NCBI RefSeq assembly: GCF_004359215.1 | Contig: NC_090615.1 | Location: 6,079,775 to 6,143,774 of the forward strand | Source of the DNA: Bremia lactucae | Taxonomy: Eukaryota; Oomycota; Peronosporomycetes; Peronosporales; Peronosporaceae | DNA length: 64,000 nt | Direction of reading: 5' to 3' | Shown: positions 21,514 to 33,176 of the stretch, piece after piece | Layout: every line of letters begins with the position of its first letter | Numbering within the stretch: position 1 is the first letter of the stretch | Position numbers and translations under genes: made by a program | The notes under the pieces: generated by a model | Database searches by the model: none | What the model was told of the DNA's origin: nothing | Seen by the model: only the letters and a program-made list of their open reading frames with translations

Positions 21514-21889
21514 AATTGTGAAAAGGTGTCAATTACACACCAGCCAATTTTAGGACTTTCTTTTGAACAAGTCACGCATACATTCCAAAAAGCTCATATT
21601 TGTGGGAACTCGGAATTGCCCAGTTTATGGGGAATGTTAGACACCATTTGACTACTTTTAGTATTTACGTGGTATTACTTATGAAAGGGTAGTGAAAAAA
21701 GTGGTCATTCTTAAGATGGGTTTCTTTTCTTTTAAACGTTACAAAGGTCTCCTCTCTTCGAAGATAATGTCAACATACCTAAAATCTCAATAAATTACGA
21801 AGGTTACCTTTTCTAAATATCAAAAAAGGTATTGTATCGCTCAAGAAACAAGGGCCATCACCAAGACAATCATAAGTAAACATTAAAGG
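21514..21889. other. Interval between KRR1 and BSD-domain gene
   Basis: 376 bp, AT-rich, containing the KRR1 promoter and the 3' end of the BSD gene. No conserved frame or RNA gene is seen. Confidence 0.5.
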
Positions 21890-23497
21890 TCACCACTCAC
21901 CCCAATCATCTGTAGGCTTGACATGCAAGTCATTCACGCCATTATCCGTAAAAACCGACACACACGACGTTGGAGAACACAACACTTGTCCGTCTTCAAG
22001 CAAGTCATTCCGTACATAACCATTGGTATCAGCTCCAAGATGCTCGGCACTTTCCACGGCACTTTCATGAAATGGACGAAACATCTCAAGTTCCGCTTTA
22101 CGCAGCGTGTTTTCGCTCTCCACTTTTGTTTGAGCGTTTTGATACCCTTCGTGAAACGCCTTTTCTCGCTCGACCTTCATACGTTGATCCAAATCGATTG
22201 TACCCGCTTCAAAACCCGCTTCATACGCTTCACAACTACGTATTTCAGCATGCGCAAGCGCTTCCGTTAATTGCGTTTGAAGCGTCTGTAGACGCGTCTG
22301 AAGTTTCTTATGATTCTTTAAAGTCCCTTTTAACGGATCAATACAAGTCGATAACTCTTGGATTCCTCCCGTTGCTTCGGCGTCACACTCTTGCCGTAAC
22401 GACGTGAGTTCTGCTTGTACAAGATCGTTCAATTTCTTCATCTTGAATGCTCGTATTCGCCACAAATCCTTCTCGTTTGTCAATGCAGCAACAGCATTAT
22501 TTCGTAAAGTCTTTTCATTCACTTTGATTGTTGCGATTTGCTCGTGTAATCCTTGTATTGTCGCTTCCAAGTCTTTGTTCTCGTATTGTAACGTCGCCAG
22601 GCGTTCATGATCTGCTACATTTGCCACAATATCCGTGTTTAAACGTATTAAATCGTCTTGGGCTTTTTGCTGGATACTCTCGACCATCACAAGACTCTCT
22701 TGTACGCCTTCGTGATATCCACGAGCTCTTGCTTCGTCTAATTGCATAACTAGAGCCGTCAATTTAGTCTCGTACGAAGCACATAATGTCTGAAGTTGTT
22801 GTTCCCAGTCTCTTTGCGTTTTCAACACTTGTTGATCAAAACTTTGTTTCATTTCTTCGAGTTGTTGATGGAAATCGCGTGCTTTTTGACGCCACTGCGA
22901 CGCTGCGCGTCTCGCAGTATCCCTTTCAGCGCGCAATAGCCCCAATCCATCGGACTCATCTTCATGAAGTACGTGCTTTGCTTCCTCCTTGCAATTTTCT
23001 TCAGAGGATGTCCACGTACATTTCGACTCCAAGTCATGAATTGGTGCTTGACGAAAGAAATAGCGACACCAGAACTCGTCGTGGTTTAATGTAAGCGGGA
23101 CTAACGTCTCGTATAATTCACGAATAGCGACTTGTTCGTCTACGGTGTGCTTAATTTCGTGCGCATGTTCGTCGACTGAAAAGAACGAGGCAAAGACTTT
23201 GTAATCGGCTAATTCTTCGTATAAAAGTTCGTCCACGGGTCCAGGAGGAGCGGATCCAATCGCACTGTGAAGTAAAGTCGAGGCTTCGTCCTGCACTGCC
23301 GATGCAAAGCTTTGTGCTTTCTCCTGGACGGTATTCACGTAGCCTGATGCATTTACCGAGGCATTCTTCGCCGCTTGTTCGAGGAATTGCCACATACTGG
23401 GCGTTCGAAAAATTAATCGTAATGGGCCGAGTGGTTTTAACCAATCCACGATGGGATATATTACGAGGACGATGTCGAAAAATAAACACACAGTCAA
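21890..23497 (-). CDS. BSD-domain coiled-coil protein (BSDC1-like)
   Basis: Up to 535 residues without an intron. A BSD-like module spans about 95-150 and ends with NHDEFWCRYFFR, the aromatic FW...YFF signature of BSD domains. Residues about 186-490 are almost entirely charged heptad-type coiled coil (RAERDTARRAASQWRQKARD, QQLQTLCASYETKL). The protein ends in DDWGEW. An amphipathic start (MWQFLEQAAKNASV, Met35, base 23395) resembles the N-terminus of BSD-containing proteins and may be the true start. The 34 residues before it are hydrophobic and could be leader, untranslated or intron-derived. A GTGAGT at the last codons could be a splice donor to a further small exon. Function is not known from sequence; a scaffold or trafficking role is a guess. 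Confidence 0.65.
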   Translation of the reverse strand: MTVCLFFDIVLVIYPIVDWLKPLGPLRLIFRTPSMWQFLEQAAKNASVNASGYVNTVQEKAQSFASAVQDEASTLLHSAIGSAPPGPVDELLYEELADYKVFASFFSVDEHAHEIKHTVDEQVAIRELYETLVPLTLNHDEFWCRYFFRQAPIHDLESKCTWTSSEENCKEEAKHVLHEDESDGLGLLRAERDTARRAASQWRQKARDFHQQLEEMKQSFDQQVLKTQRDWEQQLQTLCASYETKLTALVMQLDEARARGYHEGVQESLVMVESIQQKAQDDLIRLNTDIVANVADHERLATLQYENKDLEATIQGLHEQIATIKVNEKTLRNNAVAALTNEKDLWRIRAFKMKKLNDLVQAELTSLRQECDAEATGGIQELSTCIDPLKGTLKNHKKLQTRLQTLQTQLTEALAHAEIRSCEAYEAGFEAGTIDLDQRMKVEREKAFHEGYQNAQTKVESENTLRKAELEMFRPFHESAVESAEHLGADTNGYVRNDLLEDGQVLCSPTSCVSVFTDNGVNDLHVKPTDDWGEW

Positions 23498-23706
23498 ATC
23501 GACACAGAAGCAGCTTTTTTTTTATTTCCATTTCTCAGAAACGTAGAATAAATTGAATGTTGACCTAATTAATTCGAACTCGATAAAAGTTTCTCAAACC
23601 ACAAATCACACATATTAAAATGCTTTCAAAACGACTTCAGGCACGGGAATATGTTCCAATCCAAATTGATCAAAGCCACTTCCTACCACTTCCAACCAAC
23701 AACTCC

Positions 23707-25391
23707 CTAACTCGCTAAACGTCGTCGTTTCTTCGCCGACAAAACAAGCTCGTCTTGAGTATTCCCGTCCGTTTTCGTCCCTTCGTCAACCGGATTCTCA
23801 CGTACATTTGTTTTCAAACGACTTGTACTAGTCGTATGAGAAGGACTCGACGGACGTAGCACTTGTCCAGCACCTGGAAGTGTCGAATTTGTTGGACCTC
23901 CTCCATTTAATTGCTTGGCTTGTTCTCGTCGAATCTTTTTCGTTTGATACTCATGAGATGGCGGAAGGTTTGTAATCGGTGGAATGCTCGTGGGATCGTC
24001 AGGTGCGTACGGACGTGCTTGAAAGTATTGCGCTTGCAAGCAATCTCCCGCCGTAAAACGCTGTTCCGGGTCCAAAACAAGCAACGCTTCAATCAATTCG
24101 AGCGCTCCTTTCGGTAAAATACGTTTTCGAGTCGTGGTTTCACGCATTAAGTACTCACGAAGACGCCGAGGTTTTGGTTTTTCTGGAACAAATGTACTGC
24201 TATGGGTTAAAAACTTGTAATCCGGCCACGACTCGGTTGTAGGGGTGCCACAAACGTCAAAAATCTTGGTTATTTGCTCAAGTTCCGACTTGCCTTGAAA
24301 AATGGGATGACCAATGTATAATTCAGCAAACACGCACCCAATACTCCACATGTCAATGCTTGCATCGTAGCTCGTGGCGCCAAGCAGGAGTTCCGGGGGC
24401 CGATACCACAACGTGACGACTTTATTTGTAAAGAGTTGATCGCCTCGCAAGGACCGAGCTAAGCCAAAGTCGGCAACTTTAAGCAAATGATCTCTTGTCA
24501 TTAAAAGATTGGAACATTTGATATCCCTGGATACTTACGAAAACACATGTAAAAGAAAGGGTTCGAATGTGTTAGGAGCAAAATGGACGGCACGGACCGA
24601 TGGATTATGTCAATAGAATGCATGTACTTCATAACGTCGAGTAATTGTTTCATGACGCACTTGATTTCTGTATCGTCGAAACTATTTGCCAGATTGAAAA
24701 TTAATAAAAAAAGCTTCTGGTTTAGCTTCCTTCGTTTCGTATGTCACTTCATTAAGTATCCAAACGTACAAATGCTGACGATCCATAAGGCCCGTTAAAT
24801 CATGTTCAAGGTATTCAAGTACCAAATAAATTGATCCTTGGCAATAATCAAGAGGTTCATCTTTTTCGGTAAACTCCGCTACAATGCACACAACTTATTG
24901 TAAAATGCTCTTGATTACTCCTCGCGAAGAAGGTAAAGTATGTACCATCGTCGTCATCAGTCTCGGATGATACGACAACTTCTTTCATATCGACAATATT
25001 GCGATGATTTAAGCACTTGAGGACTTTAATCTCCCGAATTGTCGTCACCGGGAGCTAATTTTCCAGCATCGATTTCATTGAGATTGATCGTTTTATAATA
25101 AAAAAGTGAACTCCATCACTCACGCCTTGAACTTCATTAAGACTACGGATCTTTTTAATCGCGACGATTTCCCCCGTGACCTTATCTTTGGCCATATACA
25201 CTTGGCTATGCCATATCACAAACACGGATGCTTTTATTACGAAATTCTCGATACGGATAGGAAGTGAACGTCTCGTTTTAAAGAGAGACAGTAGTGACGT
25301 ACCCATAAGTGCCAGCTCCAATACACTCTAGTTTCTCATACGCGTCCATCCCTCGGGTGCCCCACTGATGCTTAGGTAGGTGGAGACTCAT
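23707..25391 (-). CDS. Cyclin-dependent kinase, CDK9/CDK12 type, six exons
   Basis: Exons 25391-25303, 25205-25124, 25054-24946, 24878-24770, 24681-24598 and 24526-23707, with introns of 67-97 bp, give 430 residues in frame. WGTR followed by MDAYEKLECIGAGTYGQVYM starts the kinase domain. Catalytic Lys47 is in VAIKKIR, the C-helix is LPVTTIRE (residues 58-65), then HRDIKCSN (157-164), DFG (177-179) and the activation-loop Thr196 in TNKVVTLWYRPPE. EYLEHDLTGLMDRQ is typical of transcriptional CDKs that phosphorylate the RNA polymerase II tail. All catalytic residues are intact. The C-terminal extension after residue 360 is basic, with a KKRRR nuclear-localisation-like end. Its start lies about 225 bp from the divergent CIA30 gene. 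The exact subgroup (CDK9 or CDK12/13) is uncertain. Confidence 0.93.
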
Positions 25392-25616
25392 GACGACGTT
25401 TAGATGACGCTTCTTAATAAGGAGTCGATTTGCAACCGTATTGATTTTATAAAGTACGATTATATTTATCCCGAACGCCCTTAATAAAGTAGCCATGGGA
25501 CTTTGGCGAAAGGCGCTTACGTCCATGAATGCCACCATACTGAGCTCGAAGCAATGTAAGACAGCAACAATATACTTACAATTATTGTTTGCGATTGGAA
25601 ATATTAAAGAAAATGC
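25392..25616. promoter_or_regulatory. Shared divergent promoter interval, CDK and CIA30 genes
   Basis: 225 bp between two divergent start codons. The CDK-side frame is open upstream to 25538, so a longer N-terminus is possible. If so, the interval shrinks to under 80 bp. Confidence 0.45.
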
Positions 25617-26620
25617 ATGATTGTTGTTGTATCGCTAGCCCTCGGTCTTCAGCTCAAGCTGCAGCCTGAGAAGGACATTTTCGTGTTTCACGCAGTGGAA
25701 TCGGTCGCAAATTGGACAGCTTCCAGTGACAGAACTATTGGTGGTATGCTAGCTGAGAACATTCATACACAATGTGCCGTGTTGCACGTGCTCACTGGAT
25801 AATTATGCAGGACTGTCCGAGTGCAAATGGGGATTTTACAATGGCAACCAGCCAATCGAGGCAACAAAAGACGAAATGTCACAAACAACGCGAGTACTTA
25901 ATCAAGTAAAGAACCAAGATAATGTGCCTTCGGGTGAGTGCAAGCCATATATTAGTCGTCATTCATATTAATAATTATACTATCACAGCGGTATTTGCGG
26001 GTCGATTAAGTATGGATTGCCAGCCAACGGAAGTTGGTGTTGTACGGAGTGGTTACTGTGCCGTCCGAGCATTTGTACCCCCTGGACTCCTTTTGCATGG
26101 TTACGAAGGCGTTAGTCTGCGAATTATGACGGACGGTCGCGAGTATCGCATGAATATGCAAATGGAGAGCTGGAACCCGTTTAATTTGTTTGTCGGCTTT
26201 ATTCGAACGCCCGCAAACGAGTGGGTTGACATTACTGTGCGTGCTGCCACAATAGTATAGTCTGATGTATTATTTGAGCGATTATGACAATAATGGTTGC
26301 TGATATGATAGCTCCCTTTTCGCCATTTTTTGCTGACAGCAAAGGGTTTTGTAAAGCTCAACGATGAGACGAAACTCGATCCTTCGAAGCTTCAAAGCGT
26401 TGGCTCTTTTTTTTTATTTCTACAATAGGGTAGTATATTTTTTCTTACATGTTGCTTAATTTTACTATTTTTGTAGATTGGCTTTGCCATCGCAGACCAA
26501 AAAGAAGGTGACTTTGAGGTACGTATCCAATGGATTAAAGCAATCGCTCAGATTGAAGCATCAGGCAAGGACGATAACGACGATGACAGTGACGAACAGT
26601 ATGGAATTTATGCTCTATGA
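25617..26620 (+). CDS. CIA30-domain protein (NDUFAF1-like), five exons
   Basis: Exons 25617-25743, 25811-25933, 25989-26236, 26312-26398 and 26477-26620 with introns of 55-78 bp give 242 residues. The CIA30 fold is visible from VANWTASSDRTIGG through AVFAGRLSMDCQPTEVG, YEGVSLRIMTDGREYRMNMQ, NEWVDIT joined to LPFRHFLLTAKGFVKLN, and LQS joined to IGFAIADQKEGDFEVRI, with an acidic tail. CIA30 proteins help assemble mitochondrial complex I. No obvious mitochondrial presequence is seen (MIVVVSLALGLQLKLQPEKD), so targeting or the exact start is uncertain. The fourth intron donor is GTTGGC, which is weak, but only this join restores the family pattern. Confidence 0.85.
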
Positions 26621-26823
26621 ACAAGCTCTTTGATTAACATGTCTTGCTGGTTTCTGATCTCAGCTATGATTATCCCACGAATAATGCCAATTCTTTTCGA
26701 AAAGCAGACGATTTGGTCATTTAAAGATTCCGTCAAGGATGTGGAGATAGCTCATATTTTAATGAAATCACAAAATTATATCAAAAATACGAGTCCAATA
26801 GTGAATTCAACATATATCACGTC

Positions 26824-27201
26824 TCAGACCTCGTCTTCATTTAATAGCATATTAGGGATGCCGTCGATAATCGGGAAGACGCGATGGGATTCGGGGCATA
26901 CAAGCTTTCCCTGCTTCACATGCACTTCTAACAGTACGTGATGAATCGTACGTAGCGTTTCGTCGTCCGTGCAATTAGTTTCAGCACTTGGTAGAGTCTC
27001 CGGGAGGCCATCAGCGAGCTTAAGTGCCTTGGCGCCCATTAAAAACGCATCCCAGTCCAATTTCGTGAGCATTTTACGCACAAAGTCGGCTTGAAAGTCG
27101 CACGTTACGACTTCTATTTCGTCGGCCTCAATCGTAAGCGGAAACCCATTCTCGACGCCTTTTTTGTTGCACATGAGCAGGTTATGAGTGATAAGACGCA
27201 T
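26824..27201 (-). CDS. TRM112: TRM112, methyltransferase activator subunit
   Basis: 125 residues, the usual length. The start is taken at 27201 (MRLITHNLLMCNKKGV), because the family begins with M-L-THN. The longer upstream frame (to 27234) is not conserved-looking. Diagnostic blocks are NGFPLTIEADEIEV, DFVRKMLTKLDWDAFLMGAK, ETLRTIHHVLLEVHVKQGKL, VCPESHRVFPIIDGIPNML and a terminal NEDEV. TRM112 binds and activates methyltransferases acting on tRNA, 18S rRNA and the release factor eRF1. The zinc-site cysteines are partly missing (CPESH), as in animal homologues. It is convergent with the CIA30 gene, 203 bp away. Confidence 0.92.
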   Translation of the reverse strand: MRLITHNLLMCNKKGVENGFPLTIEADEIEVVTCDFQADFVRKMLTKLDWDAFLMGAKALKLADGLPETLPSAETNCTDDETLRTIHHVLLEVHVKQGKLVCPESHRVFPIIDGIPNMLLNEDEV

Positions 27202-27450
27202 GATGCACAATAAAAAAAAATGCTCAACTCGCAAGTAAATAATACTATTTTTTAGTAGTATATTGTTTTAAAATACCTAACACACACATTGTCCTATCAA
27301 ATGCAAGAAATCCTATTCTCCACCACCTTCATGTCAAGCTCCTTGTCAAGCATCGTCGGACACGTACGATCCATTCAATGTACACAATTCATATAAATGC
27401 AACGACATCGCACCGCAAGCTCTTTCACAAGGTTTTGCCCGTAAGCAAAG

Positions 27451-28426
27451 TTACGACCGTTGGCAGATGAAATAAAAGACCAGCAACAAAATGACCGAAA
27501 TCATGCCACCAAACATGGCAAAGATCACGCGTCGCTGATTTCTTCGATTAATTCGTTCAACCTGGTCATGCACGTACGAGGATGGATCGATTTCGAGGTC
27601 AGGACGAATTCGGTACAGCTCAGCTTTCTCTTCAAACGTCAAACGACTGCATGGGAATCATGACGCAATTGCATCGTTAGATACAAAATAATGAATCCCA
27701 TTGGTATTTTCAAGATGTCGGTAGTACTCGTACATACCGTGGTTCGCGCCCACTTAAAGACGTGCTGGTGTAATACTTGGGGGCGTGTTCAAGAGCATGG
27801 TCGAGGACAAACTCGACCGAAACACTTTTACGCAGTCCACTTCCGCTTGAGGTTTTACTTGCACCCATACGTAAGATAGAATGCCGATGCTCCATGGATC
27901 CATACCCCTCCATTTGGCTTTGTACCCGTAGGTTCCCTCCTAATAACGCTGTTGAGTCGCGTAAGCATGGATTCGAGTGCACCACCGAAGGGTACAGAGT
28001 CGTAGGCATTCGTATGGAGGACTCGCTGATAACACTGACGGTATCCGAGCCCGTATATGCCCACGAATGCATAGGTTCAGCCCGCATAGCTCCTTCAGTC
28101 AAAGCAGTCGAATGACGTGACGATGCTTTTGTAATTATCTCGCTCGTCTCTTTACTAGAGATGTAGCCATGTATAATATCTTCTTCTTCTGGCTCAGTAT
28201 TATGAGGAGCGCAATTCCACGCAGAAAGCGCGGGGTGCCGACCAGCCATGACGGGGAAGAAGCGGGACTTGAGTGCGTCCGGGAAACGGATTTCGCATGA
28301 CGTTTTACCGCCTGTGTGCACCACATATGACAAGTTTTGGAAGAGGCGATTGGAAGAAACAGAATCCGTGCTGTTTATTACTGTTTTTGTATGACAAAAA
28401 GGAGTTACATGAGTGTCTGTTCGCAA
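27451..28426 (-). CDS. C-terminally membrane-anchored protein of unknown function
   Basis: Exon 1 28426-27738 and exon 2 27646-27451, joined over a 91-bp intron (GTATGT...GCAG), give up to 294 residues. Exon 2 ends with RRNQRRVIFAMFGGMISVIL and LLVFYFICQRS: a basic patch, one hydrophobic helix and a very short end. This suggests a tail-anchored protein with its bulk in the cytosol. The upstream part is serine-rich with acidic EPEEEDIIHGYISS and no domain I recognise. The start is uncertain; an ATG inside (MAGRHPALSAWNCAPH) is an alternative. It has the same orientation as TRM112, 249 bp upstream of it. Confidence 0.5.
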
Positions 28427-29698
28427 ACAAGATTATACCGTGCGGTACCCAAAGGTCGTTTATGCTTCATCAAAAAGGCTGTAAGAAATGCCGAGAAAAG
28501 TATTTATACTGCTGTGTGTTAGTAAAGTAAACATTAAGAAGCGGAAAATTTAAAGAGCAACATTTTACGAATCACATCTTTGCATTGTAGGACAGGAGCT
28601 TGCACGTTGATTACTATCAATCTTGAAGAAGTTGGCATGGCCAAGCCACTAACAGAAAATCTTTTGATTTGTAAGGAGCATCTAGTCTACTATTGTTTTT
28701 ACCTCTTAGCGTGATCCGCTCTAAGGCCTCGCCGGTCATACATCATTAACTGAGACATAAAAAAATTGTAGAAATTCCTCTATTTCGTTATAAATTCCCC
28801 AAGTTTTATGAAAAATACAAGCAAGTTGACGAAACAATTCAATTATTGTGCTTAAAGGTGAAATATATTTGATTTTGATTACAATGAGCGCTTATGTCTT
28901 TCTTAAGGACGTGCCATACCGGCGCGCCTAACAGCGGTAACTGTTTCCGTTAAAGTGCAATAGACCAAGTAATGAAGAAATAAAATGAGCTTTTATTGTC
29001 CGTGTGTTTTCAACATCACTTAAAATTAACGAAAGAAATTTGTTGCGTCAACTTGCTTTTAAATTAAAAAAAATTGCGAAGATCCTTAAACGAGGAGCTG
29101 AAGCTCCCTTAAACGACAATCACTCTGAATGTCATTAGATGGAGTGGTCGCTATGGGACCACTTAATTTTTTTTAAATGATTTTGATTGGTCAGATCCAT
29201 CATTTTAAATTCCATCGCATGAAAAAACAATTCATGCGGAGTGACGATAGTGCTACGCCTTCGGCTGCGGTTCGTGCAGCCGCGGGTGACGCACTGCTAT
29301 CTGCTCCATTACGATTTACAAGCCAAGGATGACTGGTTAAAGATGATTACGAAAGGCCTGAGCATAGGTTGCCTCGCCAAAATGAACTAATTGCATTGAT
29401 AATAATAGTCAAAAGAGTGCAAAAGAAGCGCTTCAACGATGCTTGATACAGCAAAAACATAGACATAATATGCGCACGCTCGAGATGCACCAGATTTTAG
29501 ATATTCTAGTAAGTTGTATTGTTAAAATCCTGCTTACATTGAGTGACAAGTAAAAACAGAAGTTTTTATCGTTGCCAATTTGGTAATTTAGTGCAGCTGC
29601 CCATTCTGTGTTGATGGCAGTAAGTATTGAAAGTTTGATATTCTTGTGATTTTTATAACTAACAAAATATATTAAATATTTCGAAACGAGCCGGGTGA
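28427..29698. other. Gene-free interval right of the gene island
   Basis: About 1.3 kb, AT-rich with homopolymer runs. A GC-rich patch at 29250-29310 contains small self-complementary stretches (GGCTGC...GCAGCC). No coding or repeat-family signal is seen. Confidence 0.5.
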
Positions 29699-30148
29699 TG
29701 TGGGGTATATCGTTACATGAAATTAACACTTAAAGGTTGTTAATTAATATATTATCTAAAAGGTAGATAATATTTGGAGGATATTACTTTATATAGTAAT
29801 ATCCTGAATTCTTATCCATAAATAGGTATAGACCATTATATCTATTTATTCCGCGGACTTATCAGCTGTAGAAGTAATCAAAGAGAGTAACAAGATAAGA
29901 TAGAGATAACAATTCATTTACATGTTTAGTATTAGGTTATAGTTAAGTCAGCATTTACAAAGATAGATTAAGAGACACTTAATTATATTAATACAGTTTT
30001 CATTTTACCCTCTTAAGCTAACTTGTCTTGAGGGAAGTCTTCCTCTGCACGTACAGCGTACGTCACCTAACGAAAGGCACCACTCACAACTGAAGCAGTG
30101 TGAAGTGGACTTGTATTGAAACAGTACAAGTCGTAGTGCCCCGTTACA
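29699..30148. mobile_element. LTR of the 162-615 family (copy 2)
   Basis: About 450 bp, closely similar to 162-615. The first bases are TGTGGGG instead of TGTAACGGGG, and the 3' end CCCCGTTACA is intact and followed by CTTTG. The base pairs before it (GGTGA) do not match CTTTG and the transposase N-terminus is absent, so the left border is a rearrangement junction exactly at the LTR start. Confidence 0.85.
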
Positions 30149-31320
30149 CTTTGGCTGTCTGGGCGACAAAGGAGTTCAACCTCACCAAGGGCGTGACTGA
30201 GGCTTCTATCAGTAACCTCATCAAAATTTGTGCTGAGCAGGAGGCAATGGAATCTAGCAGTCTCAACGCCAAGCATCAGCGCCTTGTCCAGCACCCAGGC
30301 CGTGGAATATTTCTTATCGGCGATATGACATGCGCAAAGGCTCAGAGATTTGCTGATCCACTTGGAATCCTGGATGACGCCATCAAATTCTCGCACGGAT
30401 GGCTCCAAAAGTTTCAGCAACGCCACAAACTCCATGCTATCCGCATCCATGGGGAAAGCGGATCGGTTAATGTGGAGGCTTTGAACGAGGCTCTACCTGA
30501 GCTGAAGACGGTTATTACCGGGTATTCTCTCCGTTATGTGTACAACACGGATGAGACTGTTTGGTTTAGTTTTGCCTTTGTTCAGATGGATTACCCTGCT
30601 TTCACAGGACTTTCCTACAGCATACGACGATTGCACAGGCAGAGGTCAAGGGGCACCAAAAGGACAAGGTTAATTGATCTTCATTCGTCTTTCCACTTGG
30701 ATAGAGGAACTGACACCTGTTATACAGACACGCATCGCCGTAGCTTTCACAGCGAATGCTGATGGGTATGATAAGCTCCAGCAATTCTTCATCGGACGAG
30801 CCAAAAAAGCGGTAGCTCAATACAAAGACAGGAGTACAGTTGGATATGCGTTATTGACACAACGTGAAAGAATGGATGACCGGACATTCTTTCAGGAATT
30901 GCTTTTCAATGCTGACAAAGCTATGAATGTATGTTTGCAACGTTGTGCCTATGGATTGGCCTGTTAATCTTGCAAACATCTGGCAAGTGGTTCAGGATCA
31001 AGGCAGGAAAGCGACCCTCTTGATCGACAATGCGCCATCCCACGTTGTGGACGACATGCAGCCGACCAACGTGAAGGTTCAGTCCCTTCCACCCAACGCG
31101 ACGTCAGCACGCTATGAATTGCGACGAACGCGGCGAGAATGGCAACATTTACAGAGTTGACCATGCGCTGGTCTCTTTCTGCCTGGACAGAGATTTCGGC
31201 CAGCACGATTTATAGCTGCTTCAACCACTACGGGCTGTCTGCAACGCCTGCCTCAGTTTTTCCATGCCAAAGGAGGAAGTCAAGATCATGGAAGGTGAGA
31301 AGAAAACTGAGAACGAGGAC
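30149..31320 (+). pseudogene. pogo/Tigger-type transposase relic (copy 2, no gypsy insertion)
   Basis: Sister of 616-863 plus 10600-11520, colinear and without the gypsy element. Bases near 30356 give the empty target site (GATCCACTTGGAATCC). Motifs are clearer than in copy 1: TLAVWATKEFNLTKG, DDAIKFSHGWLQKFQQRHKL, YNTDETVWF, TRIAVAFTANADGYDKLQQF, ATLLIDNAPSHVVDDM, LPPNATS. It lacks about 30 bp near 30300 that copy 1 retains (FWVLQCQNR region). Frameshifts remain, so it is not functional. Confidence 0.78.
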
Positions 31321-31326
31321 TTGGTG

Positions 31327-31591
31327 ATTCCAAAGTGCATTTGGTAGTGACAAGAGCATTGCAGAAAAAGATTCCAAAGAGCATTTGGTAGTGACGAGAG
31401 CATTGCAGAAAAATACTTCAAAGTGCATTTGGTAGTGACGAGAGCATTGCAAAAATATTCCAAAGTGCATTTGGTAGTGACGAGAGCATTGCAGAAAAAG
31501 ATTCCAAAGTGCATTTGGTAGTAACGAGAGCATTGCAGAAAAATATTCCAAAGTGCATTTGGTAGTGACGAGAGCATTGCAGAAAAAAATA
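31327..31591. repeat. 43-44 bp minisatellite, about six units (copy 2)
   Basis: Same unit as 11567-11828 with independent substitutions and small length changes in the A run between units. Confidence 0.9.
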
Positions 31592-32727
31592 TCGTAGGCC
31601 GAGTTCATACAACACGAAATCGACGCGGCCCGAGAGAAAGCACCCTTGCTTCACCAGCAAGGCTCTCAACACGCGGAGGTGCAGAGAGAACAGGGTGCCC
31701 AACATTTGCAATTGTCGACGCTTCCGCGTCAACTTGTAAGCTTAACGATAGAAATCTCTAAGTTTAAGGCTGTCGAAGGCGCGACCCCCTTCTGAGATGG
31801 TTCGTCGAATTAGACGGCGCCGTAGAAGCTCGCCGCATCAATTGTGATGCGACGAAAGTGAAATTTGGCATGCCAACTTAGCCGGAATCTTAAGATTGGG
31901 CTCAAGCATCACGACCAATTAGTCTTTGGGTCGTATAAGATTTTCAAGACCCGGCTCAGACAAATATTTTAGCTACTACGTGCTAAATTCAGGGCTCGAG
32001 TTAAGCGCCTGGATTAAAGCCGGGCAAGCGTGACACTCACGCTTATGCCCACATACACGATACCTGGTCAGTTGTATCGTTAGTCATCCAATTGATGAAC
32101 AGACTAGGTAGCAACGTCCAAGAACATTCAAAACGCCAGTCTAAAAGAGACAGTGCGAAAGTCGACTGGAGAGTCGATTGTAGGGGATCTTATTGTGGTA
32201 GCGCAACCACAGCTAGATGCACCAAAGTTAACTTCGGAGATAACTCAATTGCCAACGCTAGAATCAAAACGATTCTTGCATGATCTGCGTAGTGGTTAAG
32301 TCATGCAGTTCTGCGTATTTGTCACATTTGACAACTACGTAGCCGATATTCGGTCGGCAATAGTATTTCCTGAGAACGAACGGATTCTCAGTAGCTCATC
32401 GATGGACAAAAGTGTACTCGATGGGAAGACGGGTTTTACGTCCCAATTCTGCGAGTCTTTGAAGACAAACCCTCTGTATAAACATTTATCAAATTAAAAA
32501 TGTCTTTCCTGAATTAATTCCCTGCAAGTTGCATAAGGATAAAGGCGCTCGACACGAAGTCGACTACCTTGCTTAATCTGTCCCAGGAAACCCATCGTTC
32601 TGCCAACACCACACCAATCCACCCTTGATGCATGGCTTAAATAGGTTTCCTCCTACATTTTTAAAATAATTGTTCCTCTATAAACTTTATCGGGCTTCTC
32701 GGCTATTAGTTATGAGTTGGCGACCAC
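31592..32727 (+). pseudogene. Gypsy gag and pre-RT remnant (copy 2)
   Basis: Longer version of 11829-12410. It retains gag sequence around 31790-32060 (RRINCDATKVKFGMPT; YKIFKTRLRQIF-like reading with stops) and then NPLYKHLSN of the pol lead-in. Stops and frameshifts are frequent. Similarity to copy 1 ends at 32727, where the next LTR begins. Confidence 0.65.
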
Positions 32728-33176
32728 ACTTCGGTTGGTGAATCGTTGTTGTGGTGTTTAATATATGGAAAAAATAGTCTTTGGTTCTTTTTAAAATAGT
32801 CAATCACTAAATTTTTCATATTTTATGGGTAACATATGTGGTAGCCGTCAGATAGAAATCTGGCGGCCGACATCTATTCAAGGTTAAAGATTTGAATGAG
32901 TAAGTAGAATTCAGTCCCCCTTTTGATCTAATAGCGTCAAGTCGTTTTCTAAAGCTTGCGCAATGATATACGAGAAAAAAAACTTTTTAAGGTGTATACT
33001 CTCGGGCACTAGTTGCCGCTTGGTTCCACAAACTCTTGAATTCCTTGAACTAGGATTCATTTAGCTCTACGTGCTTCTACAACTCACTGTTGTTGAACTT
33101 ATTAGTTCTATAGGACTAAGTGACTCTCTGAGTCTATAAGTCTTCCTCTGACTTAAAGAGTAAGGTAGCTCCGCTA
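32728..33176 (+). repeat. Gypsy LTR, family C
   Basis: About 450 bp beginning near CTTCGGTTGGTGAATCGTTG. It is clearly related to 55948-56395 (shared TCGGGCACTAGTTGCC and CCTTGAACTAG blocks). It is followed by TGGTAGCACTCGTAG, a primer-site-like core. Exact ends are uncertain. Confidence 0.7.

Noticed and set aside
21923..23094. Plus-strand frames opposite the BSD-domain gene
   Set aside because: Antisense shadows of the coiled-coil coding sequence.
26312..26398. A frameshift in the CIA30 gene at a TTTT run
   Set aside because: A different reading of the exon joined at 26236/26312 gives a continuous family-like sequence, so no frameshift is needed.
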